Positions 7,459-16,008 of a stretch of DNA of 42,951 nt are shown one piece after another. Below the pieces are notes generated by a model, which was not told the DNA's origin, did no database searches, and worked only from the letters and a program-made list of their open reading frames with translations. The position numbers were made by a program, and so were the translations under genes. Position 1 is the first letter of the stretch. The number at the start of each line of letters is the position of its first letter. This stretch comes from a virus. Location: positions 1-42,951 of IMG/VR virus record IMGVR_UViG_3300011432_000027. One strand, given 5' to 3'.

Positions 7459-8758
7459 CGATTCCCACCCTCCGCTCGATCTCGCACACGGCCTGCTTCT
7501 CGTCGGCGGCCTGCCGGTACCGACGATACTGCTCGCGCACCAGCCAGGTCCAGTCACTCTGCCCGGCCCGGGTGGAAAGGTGATCGACCCGCTTACGCAG
7601 GATCTCGGGCGTCGTCACGCGCAGCCAGTCACTCAGTGGGTCGTCCCGAAGTGGGATGACGTTGCCCTGGGTGTCATACTGCGGGTGAAAGAAACAGACG
7701 ACGCCCATCTTGAACGCCTCCCACGGCTTCGTCGTCGCCCAACCCGACCCCGATGACGGCGTGGTGAAGGTGCAGCGCGTGGAGTTGAGCATGGGCCACT
7801 GCTCTTCCCAGTCGATGGGAGTCACCACCCGGCCCAGGCGCGGCGCCGAAGTCTTCGACCACGTACCATGAACCCAGTCCGGGTCGAGCGGTAGAACCCA
7901 GTCGAGCATGGCCTGCAGCCGCGTCCACCGGATGCCGTCCTTGCGTGCCTCATTGATGACGATGCCGAACCGTACACGGTCCTCCCACGGACGAGGTTCG
8001 GTGTACTCGTCCGGGATGCCGACGATCTCGAGGCGGGAGTACGTGTAGTGATGCTCGGCCTCCCAGATGGTGTTGTCCTGCAGACTCTTCACACCGGTCG
8101 GCGCCGGCGCGGGATCGTAGTAGCGCCAGTGCTTCTGCCGGCGGCTCCAGTCGAACTGACACATGATGGACCCGGGTGGATGCTTGACGTCGCGCGCCTT
8201 GAGGTAGTTGCGCACGTCGGGACACAGCCACACCTCCTCGTGATCGTGGTGCGTGTCGCGCCACCGGTTCAGTCCGGCGATGATCGGGCCGGCGTAGTAG
8301 AGCGAGTCCTCGTGCGGCGTGGTGGTGACACCCGGCTCGGCGACCATCGGAATCGCCGAGTTGCTGGTGCCGTGCTGGCCCAGCCATAGGACGAGGCCGT
8401 CGAGGTCCTCGTAGGCATCCACCGACGCGTCGGCAAACACCCGGGCTGCGGCGATCGACCACTGCGCCCGCACCGACTTGTCACTCTCACCCATCTTAGG
8501 TGGCGGGCCGAGCGTCTCCTTGATGATTTTCTTCGACATGACGTCCCACTCGGTCCACGGGTTGGTGACGTTGTCCGGTAGGCCGGCCTCCACCGGTGAC
8601 TCCCGGGAGTTGCGTCCCACGATCACCCACTCGACCTCGGGGTTCCGACGTGCGAGTGTGTCGAGGAGGATCACCGGCTCGTTGTCGCCACCGACCTCAC
8701 CCCACTTGCGCGGGGTAAGCCCAATCGACCTTCCCAGCTTCGCGTAACCTATCCTCAC
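7448..8758 (-). CDS. Glycosyltransferase-like protein (probable GT-B fold)
   Basis: A 436-residue protein. The N-terminus (MRIGYAKLGRS, then GDNEPVILLDTLARRNPEVEW) resembles the first Rossmann half of GT-B glycosyltransferases. Near residue 330 the TTKPWEAFKMGVVCFFHPQYD stretch resembles the acceptor-donor loop and final helix of that fold (a conserved Glu after P-W in an EAF..G context). This would transfer a sugar from an NDP donor to an unknown acceptor: DNA, a virion protein or a cell-surface glycan. GTG at 8758 follows the TAA of the DUF669 gene by three bases. The family assignment comes from local motifs only. Confidence 0.65.
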   Translation of the reverse strand: MRIGYAKLGRSIGLTPRKWGEVGGDNEPVILLDTLARRNPEVEWVIVGRNSRESPVEAGLPDNVTNPWTEWDVMSKKIIKETLGPPPKMGESDKSVRAQWSIAAARVFADASVDAYEDLDGLVLWLGQHGTSNSAIPMVAEPGVTTTPHEDSLYYAGPIIAGLNRWRDTHHDHEEVWLCPDVRNYLKARDVKHPPGSIMCQFDWSRRQKHWRYYDPAPAPTGVKSLQDNTIWEAEHHYTYSRLEIVGIPDEYTEPRPWEDRVRFGIVINEARKDGIRWTRLQAMLDWVLPLDPDWVHGTWSKTSAPRLGRVVTPIDWEEQWPMLNSTRCTFTTPSSGSGWATTKPWEAFKMGVVCFFHPQYDTQGNVIPLRDDPLSDWLRVTTPEILRKRVDHLSTRAGQSDWTWLVREQYRRYRQAADEKQAVCEIERRVGIGGS

Positions 8759-8761
8759 GGC

Positions 8762-9502
8762 TTAGAACGGAGGCTTGGGCGGCTCGTCGACCGAGCCGGT
8801 CTGCGTCGGAGCAGGAGCCTGCTCAGGAGGAGCGGAGGAAGCCTGGGCCTGCTGTGCGAGAAGCTGCTGCAGCAACGCCTGCTGCTGCTCGGGCGTCATC
8901 CCGTCCACGCTCGTAGGCGGTGTAGATGACTGCGGCTGCGGTTCCGGCGACGGAGCCGACTGCTGCGGCTGCGGCGAGGGTGAGGGCGTAGTGGGCTGCG
9001 GCGCGGGCTGCGGTGATGGTGCGACCTCCTGCTGGGGCTGCGGCTGTGCGGCCGGAGCCGGTTGTGTCATACCCGCCTGGGGGATGACGCCGCTGGCGCG
9101 CATAAACTTCTTCACGCGGGTGCGGGTCTGTCCCTCGTACATCTCCTGCTCGGTCTCGATCTTCGCGTCACGGCCGGTCAATGCACCGGCGACCTGCTCG
9201 ATGGCCGGTCCGTTGGCGAAGAACTCGGGTCCCAGGCCCAGCGCGGTCATGTGTTGGAAGAAGAACCTCATCGCGTTCGGGCTGTCGGGAGTCAGGGTGA
9301 AGTTGTGCCACACCATGCGCCCGTCGGCGGGACCACCGAACACCTTGAACTGGGTGACGATCATGTCCTTGTCGCCGGCCTTCGTACGCTGCACCTTCGC
9401 GCTGATGCACTTCACGTCGTAGGTGCTGGGTGGGAGTGCCTCGAAGCCGCCGGCCTCGTTGGCCTCGTCCAGCAACTTCTTCCAGTCGTAACCTTGCGTC
9501 AC
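8762..9502 (-). CDS. DUF669-like single-strand-binding or recombination accessory protein
   Basis: A 246-residue protein. Residues 1-140 match the DUF669 pattern (Y-D-W-K start, PPSTYDVKCISAKV, VFGGPADGRMVW, then a DSPNAMRFFFQHM helix), which in phages accompanies Sak4-type ATPases and probably binds single-stranded DNA. Residues 145-240 are a low-complexity P/Q/S tail. The last residues, E-P-P-K-P-P-F, recall the acidic P-F tip of bacterial SSB proteins that docks partners, though it is less acidic. The gene ends in an overlap-free join with the glycosyltransferase-like gene and starts four bases inside the Sak4-like gene. Confidence 0.75.
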   Translation of the reverse strand: MTQGYDWKKLLDEANEAGGFEALPPSTYDVKCISAKVQRTKAGDKDMIVTQFKVFGGPADGRMVWHNFTLTPDSPNAMRFFFQHMTALGLGPEFFANGPAIEQVAGALTGRDAKIETEQEMYEGQTRTRVKKFMRASGVIPQAGMTQPAPAAQPQPQQEVAPSPQPAPQPTTPSPSPQPQQSAPSPEPQPQSSTPPTSVDGMTPEQQQALLQQLLAQQAQASSAPPEQAPAPTQTGSVDEPPKPPF

Positions 9503-10203
9503 CTGCTGACCTCCGTGTTGAAGATGAGTTGGAACAGCTTGGGAATGTCGGGGTTGTCTACCACCTCACCGAGGCGACCGGTTCGGTCACCCGCCTCGAA
9601 TGTGGGCTGAGGCGCCGTAAGCAGCCGGTGGTACGGCTGGCCGGTGGTGACGTCGTTCTCACGGTAGAGGTATCCGACGACGTCGATGTAGTACGGGAGT
9701 GTCGTGTACAGCTGACCCTGCACGTGGGGTGCGTATCGCCCATCCACCGCGCGGGTCATCGCCACGATGATGACACACTCGATCGGATGGGTGGGGTGGA
9801 AGGTCAGGTCACGGAAGTTCCGGACGAGTGATGCCATCTTACGCAGCAGCTCGCCCCAGTCCTGCTGCCGCATCTGGTTGCCGCCCGAGATGGCGTCGAT
9901 ACACCGCTGCTGGATCTCACTGATGCTGTCGAGGATCACCGATCGGAACGGATGTGCACCGTCCTGCAGCCACTGGTACACAAGCTCGAGGGTCTGGTAG
10001 TTCCGCACGTAGACGATGCAGTTCTCCCAGGTTCCATCGGGTACCGGCGGTGCGTACTGACTGGGGTCCCACTCGATGCGGTTGGGCAGGAAGCGTGTTC
10101 CACCCTCGGCGTCGAGGAAGAGCTTTGGCGCGGGGGCCGTCTCGGCCAGGCGTGTCTTACCCACCTTGGCGAGCCCGTGCACCAGCAGGGCCAGCGTGTC
10201 CAT
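9499..10203 (-). CDS. Sak4-like RecA-fold ATPase
   Basis: A 234-residue P-loop ATPase. Walker A is GLAKVGKT at 10-17; Walker B is VILDSISE near 88-95; a later VIIVAMTR strand fits the RecA-like core. Size, order and neighbours (DUF669 and a Cas4-like nuclease) match the Sak4 single-strand annealing/recombinase set of phages. It would act on single-stranded DNA in recombination and repair of replicating phage DNA. ATG at 10203 follows GGAG at a good distance. The upstream nuclease gene overlaps it by 47 bases in another frame, an unusually long overlap for this genome. Confidence 0.82.
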   Translation of the reverse strand: MDTLALLVHGLAKVGKTRLAETAPAPKLFLDAEGGTRFLPNRIEWDPSQYAPPVPDGTWENCIVYVRNYQTLELVYQWLQDGAHPFRSVILDSISEIQQRCIDAISGGNQMRQQDWGELLRKMASLVRNFRDLTFHPTHPIECVIIVAMTRAVDGRYAPHVQGQLYTTLPYYIDVVGYLYRENDVTTGQPYHRLLTAPQPTFEAGDRTGRLGEVVDNPDIPKLFQLIFNTEVSR

Positions 10204-11194
10204 CGTCTAGGTCTCCAGTTCTTCCGGGAATCGAAACACTATCACGGTACGTGTGCCGCGCGTCTACCCGAACGTGGGTACGCTGCACCAGGTCGCGCCA
10301 GCGAGAGCCGTCGTCCATCATGTGACACATGTCGAAGAAGTCACACTGCCACGTGCACGTGTCGTTCACGTTCGGCGGCGTCACGGTACGATGATCCCAC
10401 CCACGGGTTAGGTCATCCTCCGCGCGGAAGATCTGCCGCAATGTGCCGTCCACCGCGTACCAGTATGAGCGAAGGTCGTCCGGGTTGAAGCGAACCTCCT
10501 CACGCCCGTAGAACGGTGGCTTCGCGGAGGCGGTACGCTTCACCTTTCGGAGCATGTTGAACAGCGCACCCACGGTCACCCCGCCGCGCAGCCGGTCGAG
10601 CATCGTGTAGTGCTTGAGCTGGGTGTTCATGTGCAACGTCTCTTGCTTGAGTGACTGCACCGTCTTGTGGTCGAACAGCAGGTGCACACCCGACGACACC
10701 CGGCGGATCAGCAGGTCGAGCGTGCCGCTGAGGTACACGGTACGCCCGCCGATGCCGGCGGACACAGTCACCCGCTCCTCCGCCGAGATGGGTTCGATGT
10801 CCTCGTCGGCACCGGTCTCGGCCAGCCACTCGTTGTAACCCTCCATCATTCGCCGCTCGAGGTCGAACTCGTTCTTGAGTTCCTTCACATCCTCGTCGGT
10901 GTAGGCGAGAAGGTGCACGTCACCCTCGACCTGACCGATGCGCTGGGTCATCGTCTGCATGTCCACTGCCTGGGCGTCATCCAGCGCCTTCAGCCCGGCC
11001 TGGGCGCGCCACTCGTACGGGAGCTCGGGCGTGTAGTGCGCGGCGAGTGCCAGGTGGATGCGCGTGCCGATGCGACGGATGCCGGTCACCTGCTCGACGG
11101 GCAGACGCAGGCCCTCCCAGTATGTGAGATACCACTTGCGGTTGCACCGTCGCCACGTTGCCAGCTCGGAGTGGGAGACGTACCGGTCAGACAC
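10157..11194 (-). CDS. PD-(D/E)XK nuclease, Cas4/RecB-like
   Basis: A 345-residue protein with the Cas4/RecB-like arrangement. The N-terminal helix holds Cys17 (TWRRCNRKW) and a RIHLALAAHY helix. The nuclease core has SGTLDLLIRR followed by LLFDHKTVQS (the D...DxK metal and lysine residues). Three C-terminal cysteines are in CTWQCDFFDMC. One N-terminal and three C-terminal cysteines usually hold a 4Fe-4S cluster in Cas4 and AddB. It likely trims DNA ends for the Sak4-like ATPase. GTG at 11194 overlaps the upstream coiled-coil gene by 8 bases. Confidence 0.85.
   Translation of the reverse strand: MSDRYVSHSELATWRRCNRKWYLTYWEGLRLPVEQVTGIRRIGTRIHLALAAHYTPELPYEWRAQAGLKALDDAQAVDMQTMTQRIGQVEGDVHLLAYTDEDVKELKNEFDLERRMMEGYNEWLAETGADEDIEPISAEERVTVSAGIGGRTVYLSGTLDLLIRRVSSGVHLLFDHKTVQSLKQETLHMNTQLKHYTMLDRLRGGVTVGALFNMLRKVKRTASAKPPFYGREEVRFNPDDLRSYWYAVDGTLRQIFRAEDDLTRGWDHRTVTPPNVNDTCTWQCDFFDMCHMMDDGSRWRDLVQRTHVRVDARHTYRDSVSIPGRTGDLDDGHAGPAGARARQGG
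10236..10244 (-). promoter_or_regulatory. Extended -10-like element before the Sak4-like gene
   Basis: Minus-strand TGATAGTGT carries a TGn extension plus a TANNNT hexamer (TAGTGT, 10236-10241). It lies inside the upstream nuclease gene, 32 bases before the ATG at 10203. The bases CGTGATA match two similar elements near 19.3 and 20.7 kb. No clear -35 box is seen. Confidence 0.3.
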
Positions 11195-11381
11195 GGTCCT
11201 TGGCCTCCTTGGCTACCTGCTTGAGTGTATCCACGTGCACCAAGAGCTTACTCATCGCGGCCATGATGCTCATCAAGCGATCGCACAGGTCGAACAGCTG
11301 CAGGATCTGCTGACGCTGCAGCACCACCTTCGCCTCGAGTACCTCAAGTCGTTCCTCGGTCGTATTCACGGTAGGATCCAC
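11187..11381 (-). CDS. Small coiled-coil protein
   Basis: A 64-residue protein. Residues 8-60 form heptad-like repeats (ERLEVLEAKVVLQRQQILQL), so a coiled coil is likely. The GTG at 11381 has no clear ribosome site, and a second in-frame GTG lies four codons later, so the exact start is uncertain. It sits back to back with the only plus-strand gene, whose ATG begins two bases away, so their promoters must overlap or lie within each other's genes. Confidence 0.65.
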   Translation of the reverse strand: MDPTVNTTEERLEVLEAKVVLQRQQILQLFDLCDRLMSIMAAMSKLLVHVDTLKQVAKEAKDRV

Positions 11382-11383
11382 TC

Positions 11384-11659
11384 ATGCGCAGAATCATCAT
11401 CACACTCACCCTCATGCTCGCTAGTGCGCTCGGCTTCACGGCACTCACGGCGGGTGCGCAGACGTCGCCTCCGCCTCGCGTGTCGGTCGGCATCTCCATC
11501 GATCAGCGATCTGGTGCGCCGACCGAGACGACCATCGACTGCGGCAAGGATGGCAGGTTCTCGACCGTGAACGGTGACGGCACCCTGTTCATGGAGAACC
11601 GTGAACCGCACAAGATGCTGTGTCAGATCACGATTCGGCGTGTAGGAACGCTTACGTAA
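11384..11659 (+). CDS. Small secreted protein, the only plus-strand gene
   Basis: A 91-residue protein with a clear signal peptide: basic MRRI, a hydrophobic core to about residue 20, small residues TAGAQ around 22-26. The mature part (about 65 residues) has two cysteines, near positions 52 and 79, that may pair outside the cell. Third codon positions are GC-rich as in true genes here, and the minus-strand reading of the region is arginine-rich and shadow-like. An AGGA lies eight bases before the ATG; TAGGAT (11372-11377) six bases before the ATG could also be a leaderless -10 box. Its orientation suggests a separately controlled cargo gene. Function unknown. Confidence 0.72.
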   Translation: MRRIIITLTLMLASALGFTALTAGAQTSPPPRVSVGISIDQRSGAPTETTIDCGKDGRFSTVNGDGTLFMENREPHKMLCQITIRRVGTLT

Positions 11660-11661
11660 CC

Positions 11662-13434
11662 TCACGCCGATAGCACCGCCTTCAGCCACGTGCGATCACG
11701 AACGATCTCCTCGAGCATGCGGGCCTTGTCATCCAGCCGGTCGATCTGCTTCTCGTCCTCCACCGTGTCGCGGGCGATGACGTCGATGATGAGGACGTTC
11801 TCGTGACCCTCACTTCCGATGCGGTGCACACGGTCCTCGACCTGCTTGTTATCGAGGTTGCTCCACGACCGTTGAAGGCGAACGAGAATGCGTGACCGGG
11901 TAAGGCTGATCCCGACGCCCCCGGCCTGAATGGTCATCAGCATCACCCGCAGCCGACCGGCCTGAAACTCCTCGATGTACTGATCACGCTCGGCCGTCGT
12001 GTCCGAACCGGTGATACGCCCGTATGAGATCTTCGCCCTGTCGAGACGTGCGGCGCAGAGGTCAATGAGCTGCCGTGACACCGCACACACGACGATGGGC
12101 TCGTCCTCGGGAAGTTCCTCGAGGATGTCCATCAGCTCGTCGACCTTCGGTGACGGCTCACTGAGGATGATCTTGTCCCTGTCGTTCTCTTGCGGCTCAA
12201 GCGCACACGTGGCTGAGGCGAACTGCATCAGTCGTAGACCCTGGGTGAGCGGTGACGTGGCGTAGATGAGGTCACCGTTCTCCATCTCGGTGAGCATCTT
12301 GTCCTTGAACTCGTTGTATGCCTTGCGGTGCTTAGGCGGTAGGTCGATCATCCGCACCTGCGGGACCTTGGGCGGCATGTTCTTGAGCACCTGGTCCTTG
12401 GGCATGCGGCGGAAGCGCGGGTCGAAGATGCGAAAGAACTCGTCACGGTTGCGCGGGTCAAGCCCGAGGATCTCCAACCCACCGAACCGGTTGAAGCTCT
12501 TCATCGTGTAGCGCTCGATGTAGGCGGTCTTACGTGGAAACTCCTCGGGCGCGACGAAGTGCATGATCGACCACAGGTCATCGGGTGCGTCGGCGATCGG
12601 TGTTCCCGTGAGGGCGATGCGGTACTCGACGGTGGGTTGCCGTCCCACCGCCCACAGGGCGCGGGTCTGCGCCGTGCGTGGACTCTTCGCCTTGTGTGCC
12701 TCATCTGCGATGACTGCCTTCAACTGCAGGGCGTTCAGCTCCTTGGACACCTTCTCCGAGTCCTTGAGGCTGATGGACCCGTACGGCGCAAGGCGTGTGT
12801 GCAGCCTCATCGCTTCCCAGTTAATGACGTACACATCGGCGGGTTCCTGCAGCTGCTTGCGCCGCTTCGTCGCCCCACCCTCGATGATGGAGACGACGCG
12901 GTGCGGCGCCATGCGGGCGTACTCCCGCCGCCACGCTCGTTTCACCGAGTTCGGCGTCACCACGAGTGCAGGGTAAGCGTTGGCTGCCTCGAGCGCGGCG
13001 ATGGTGGTGGCCGTCTTACCGGTGCCCATGTCGTCGGCGAGCAGGGCGCCGTGTGCGACGTACAGGAACACGGCACCCGGCCGCTGATGGGCGAAGAGTC
13101 GCTGCTCGGCATCCTCGAGGTCCGCTTCGAGGGCAAGCAACGGCGTCGTCCACTCGGGGTAACCCGCGAGCGTCGTCTTACCCCGCAACCACATGCACGG
13201 GTCGACGCGGTGCTGCCGTTCGTAGGCGGCCCACCCACCGAGCCTCTCACTTACCTCGAGGCGATGGTCGAAGACGCCGCGCAGCGCGAGGCACGAACCC
13301 CACGACAGCGGGAGCTTCCACTCACCGGGTGTGGCAAGTACCGCGCCCGGCACGTTGCGGATCAGCGGCGCCTCGGTGTAGTTGACGAAGACGGTGATCG
13401 CATCGTCACCCTCGAGGTAGTCGGCCCTCGCCAC
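11662..13434 (-). CDS. SNF2-family DEAD/DEAH-box helicase
   Basis: A 590-residue two-lobe helicase. The first lobe has DMGTGKT (Walker A, residues 135-141), VVTPNSVKRAW (motif Ia), VIADEAHKAK (DEAH, motif II) and IALTGTPI (motif III). The second lobe has VCAVSRQLIDL, a QAGGVGISLT stretch (motif V) and VEDRVHRIGSEG (motif VI, arginine finger). About 100 residues precede the core. SNF2-like proteins move double-stranded DNA and remodel bound proteins; in phages they accompany replication and recombination genes. GTG at 13434 abuts the stop of the upstream zinc-knuckle gene. It converges with the plus-strand secreted gene with two bases between stops. Confidence 0.92.
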   Translation of the reverse strand: MARADYLEGDDAITVFVNYTEAPLIRNVPGAVLATPGEWKLPLSWGSCLALRGVFDHRLEVSERLGGWAAYERQHRVDPCMWLRGKTTLAGYPEWTTPLLALEADLEDAEQRLFAHQRPGAVFLYVAHGALLADDMGTGKTATTIAALEAANAYPALVVTPNSVKRAWRREYARMAPHRVVSIIEGGATKRRKQLQEPADVYVINWEAMRLHTRLAPYGSISLKDSEKVSKELNALQLKAVIADEAHKAKSPRTAQTRALWAVGRQPTVEYRIALTGTPIADAPDDLWSIMHFVAPEEFPRKTAYIERYTMKSFNRFGGLEILGLDPRNRDEFFRIFDPRFRRMPKDQVLKNMPPKVPQVRMIDLPPKHRKAYNEFKDKMLTEMENGDLIYATSPLTQGLRLMQFASATCALEPQENDRDKIILSEPSPKVDELMDILEELPEDEPIVVCAVSRQLIDLCAARLDRAKISYGRITGSDTTAERDQYIEEFQAGRLRVMLMTIQAGGVGISLTRSRILVRLQRSWSNLDNKQVEDRVHRIGSEGHENVLIIDVIARDTVEDEKQIDRLDDKARMLEEIVRDRTWLKAVLSA

Positions 13435-13728
13435 TTAGGCGTTCACCGCGACGTCCACGCCGCGCGCCCACGTCGCGCGCCACCAGGACATCGAGTGCCG
13501 CTGCGCGTCGCGGTACCCATCGGGGTGCACGTACTGCGGGCTGCTGATCCGCTCGCCCGTGGTGCGTGAGAACTTGTCGTACCGAAGAGTCCCACACCGC
13601 GTGCACCGCAGACACACCAGCGTTCCGAAGTCCGGCCGCCGGTCACCGGCGCCGATCGGGTCCCAGGCGTGGCGCAGCGCGCGGCACGTGACGAATGCAT
13701 CATTCCTACCTCGACGTGTCTGAGTCAT
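13435..13728 (-). CDS. Small Cys-rich (zinc-ribbon-like) protein
   Basis: A 97-residue basic protein with Cys15, then CxxCxxC at 39, 42 and 45, followed by GTLRYDKFSRTTGE, a common actinophage small zinc-binding pattern. A role beside the helicase and resolvase genes is likely but unproven. ATG at 13728 follows AAAGGGT. The same region (TGATAAAGT, 13736-13744) also fits an extended -10 box seven bases before the ATG, so the transcript could be leaderless or read-through from the resolvase gene. Confidence 0.8.
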   Translation of the reverse strand: MTQTRRGRNDAFVTCRALRHAWDPIGAGDRRPDFGTLVCLRCTRCGTLRYDKFSRTTGERISSPQYVHPDGYRDAQRHSMSWWRATWARGVDVAVNA

Positions 13729-13733
13729 ACCCT

Positions 13734-14201
13734 TTACTTTATCATCTCGAGAACGCGCCGATCTCCCTGATTCACGAGGAACAGGAGCAGATGTCGGAGT
13801 GCGTCGCGGGCGTGCTCATTCTTGTCGTACAGCTTCACCTGGCGAAGACGATCGTTGGTGACGAACCGCTTGGCGTCACCGGGCGCCTGCAGCGGTGCGA
13901 GCAGGCACCTGTACTTGCCGGCCAGGTACCGTAACGCCCCGATGATCTCCATGCTCGAGGGCTGCTGGGAAAGCTGCGCGGTCTTCTCGGTGACGGTGAA
14001 TCGCTCGACGACGATGATCGCCTTGTGCTGTCGCCACCGCATCCAGTCCTCCGCCCGTCCGACGAACCGCTGCTGGTCGTCGTCCATGCCCGACTTGATC
14101 TCGAGCTTGGGCAGGTAGCAGTCGGCCCAACCTGTGTGCTCACCCGGGTCGACGGCGAGGATGTAGTCGAAGTCAGATAGGCGAATCGGGTTGCTCGTCA
14201 T
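13734..14201 (-). CDS. RuvC-like Holliday junction resolvase
   Basis: A 155-residue RNase H-fold protein of RuvC type. Acidic residues are at the expected places: Asp18 in AVDPGEHTGW, Glu66 in IIVVERF and Asp133 in EHARDALRHLL. RuvC-like phage enzymes cut four-way junctions and branched DNA before packaging. It is shorter than cellular RuvC, as is usual in actinophages. The ATG at 14201 lies 29 bases inside the DNA polymerase gene and has only a weak ribosome site, so translation may depend on the polymerase ribosomes. Confidence 0.85.
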   Translation of the reverse strand: MTSNPIRLSDFDYILAVDPGEHTGWADCYLPKLEIKSGMDDDQQRFVGRAEDWMRWRQHKAIIVVERFTVTEKTAQLSQQPSSMEIIGALRYLAGKYRCLLAPLQAPGDAKRFVTNDRLRQVKLYDKNEHARDALRHLLLFLVNQGDRRVLEMIK

Positions 14202-16008
14202 CGGTGTAGAACGCGGAGTTCACCTCCTGCACGAGGTCGGCGGGAACACCTAGGACGTCGCCCCACCGGGTGAGCGGTTCAGAGCACTCGACCTCGATGG
14301 GGATGTGAAAGTTGGTGCGATCCTCCATGATCACCCGCGCGCGGTTCGCGAGTTCTGCTCGTCGCTCGGGATCCTCGGCCGACACCTCGAGCAGGATCTC
14401 GTCGTGCACGGTCAGCAGCAGTCCCCGCTCGAGGTCCGGGTCGGCGGCCAGGTCGACGAGCTGACGCTTCATCACCTCGGCCGCGGTACCCTGGATGAGG
14501 TAGTTCACCAGGGCGTACTCCTTGCCCGGGTCCGCACGCTGCACGCGACCCAACGGCGTCTGCACGTAGGCGTACCCAAGCTCGGCCTTGCGGCTCATTC
14601 CGACCTGGGTGACGCGACTGATGAAGCCACGCACGCCCGGGAACAGGTCGTCGTACCGGTGCTGGAACTCACGGGCGACGTCCAGTGGCACACCGGCCGT
14701 GAGTGAAAGCTTTGCGGTGCCGGCGCCGTAGATGCGGGCGAACCCGGTGTGCTTCGCGATCTGACGCTGACCCTTCGTCGGCACGTCCACACCGTACGCG
14801 AGCTGCGCGGTGAAGGTGTGAAGGTCCTTGCCCTCCCGGATCGCACGAATCATCGACGGCTCACCGGCGAAGTGTGCCAGCAGCCGCATCTCGATCGCCT
14901 GACAGTCGAGGCTGTACAGCAGGTGCCCCTCACGGGGAATGAACGCGTCCCGCACCGTGCGACTGGTCTTGGGCAGGGTCTGCAGCGCGGGTCGCTGGAT
15001 GGACATGCGTCCGGTGCGTGCACCCATCTGATTGATGGACGGGTGCACCACACCCTGAACCGCATACTCGAGCAGGTTCTGGAAGTAGGACGACGCAAGC
15101 TTTTGACTCTTCCGGAAGCGATGGATGGCGCGGGAGAGTGGGTGATCGATGCCCAGCAGCACATCCTCATCGAGGGCGTACTGCTTGCCGGACTTCGTTC
15201 GCTTCTCGAGGACGATACCCTCCAGCTCCAGTGCACGGATGCACGCCGCGTTCGAGCCTAGGTTTCGGCACGAGTACCGATCGGCCGCCCACGCCTGCAG
15301 CTCCTCACCGTAGGCCAGCAGCTTGGTGTTCATCTGATCGCAGTACGGGAGGTCGACCCGCATGCCGGTTCGCTGCATCGAGGCGATCACGCGTGCACAC
15401 GCCACCTCGAGCTGGTATGCGTTCATCGCGTTGGCCTCGAGGAGCTTGGGCAGCAGGTCCTCACGCAGGTAGTAGGTAAGGACCGGGTCCACGCCCGCGT
15501 AGGCCCAATACTCGGGCAACTTCACCGGCACGGTGGCGAACGTCCACTTGCCCACGCCCATGGCGTTCTTCAGCAGCATCTCGCCGGCGCTCGCACGCGG
15601 ATCGATGAGTCGTGAACCTACCATCTTCAGTGCGGTGGATCGCGTCGAGTCGAGCACGTGGATCATCGCCCGCGTGTCGTCCACCATGCTCCAGTCGAAC
15701 CGGTAGTCACACTCGTTCTCGATGAAGCTGATGTCGAACGGGCTGTTGTGAAATGCCATTCGCCGGCCGTGCCAGCGCTCGAGCACCTCGACGGCAAGGC
15801 CACCCCACTGGAACCACGGGATGACCCACCCGGCGGTCGCATCACCGAACTGCACGAGGCGCAGCTTGTCACCGGTGTGTGGGTTCAGCCCGGTCGTCTC
15901 GGTGTCGCACGCAAGCACGGGTCTCGGCCGCTCGAGCCAGTCCAGCAGCCGGTTGCAGTCGGCTGTGGATTCCACCAGTTCGATGCGGGTGTCAAGCGGG
16001 ATCGGCAT
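14173..16008 (-). CDS. Family A DNA polymerase with 3'-5' exonuclease domain
   Basis: A 611-residue replicative polymerase of Pol I type without the 5' nuclease domain. The proofreading domain has DTETTG at 35-40 (Exo I), FHNSPFD near 87 (Exo II) and the YAGVDPVLTYYL stretch near 170-181 (Exo III). The polymerase domain has motif A around Asp368 (LDCQAIEMR), motif B with RQIAKHTGFARIYG at 415-428, and motif C VHDE at 534-537. In motif A the usual D-Y-S-Q-I-E reads D-C-Q-A-I-E, a variant pocket that may matter if modified dNTPs are used. ATG at 16008 overlaps the deaminase gene by 17 bases. Confidence 0.95.
   Translation of the reverse strand: MPIPLDTRIELVESTADCNRLLDWLERPRPVLACDTETTGLNPHTGDKLRLVQFGDATAGWVIPWFQWGGLAVEVLERWHGRRMAFHNSPFDISFIENECDYRFDWSMVDDTRAMIHVLDSTRSTALKMVGSRLIDPRASAGEMLLKNAMGVGKWTFATVPVKLPEYWAYAGVDPVLTYYLREDLLPKLLEANAMNAYQLEVACARVIASMQRTGMRVDLPYCDQMNTKLLAYGEELQAWAADRYSCRNLGSNAACIRALELEGIVLEKRTKSGKQYALDEDVLLGIDHPLSRAIHRFRKSQKLASSYFQNLLEYAVQGVVHPSINQMGARTGRMSIQRPALQTLPKTSRTVRDAFIPREGHLLYSLDCQAIEMRLLAHFAGEPSMIRAIREGKDLHTFTAQLAYGVDVPTKGQRQIAKHTGFARIYGAGTAKLSLTAGVPLDVAREFQHRYDDLFPGVRGFISRVTQVGMSRKAELGYAYVQTPLGRVQRADPGKEYALVNYLIQGTAAEVMKRQLVDLAADPDLERGLLLTVHDEILLEVSAEDPERRAELANRARVIMEDRTNFHIPIEVECSEPLTRWGDVLGVPADLVQEVNSAFYTDDEQPDSPI

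Noticed and set aside
12559-13569. A 336-codon plus-strand frame opposite the SNF2 helicase gene
   Set aside because: It is an antisense shadow of a clear helicase and its composition (Arg/Gly/Pro runs) is that of a shadow frame.
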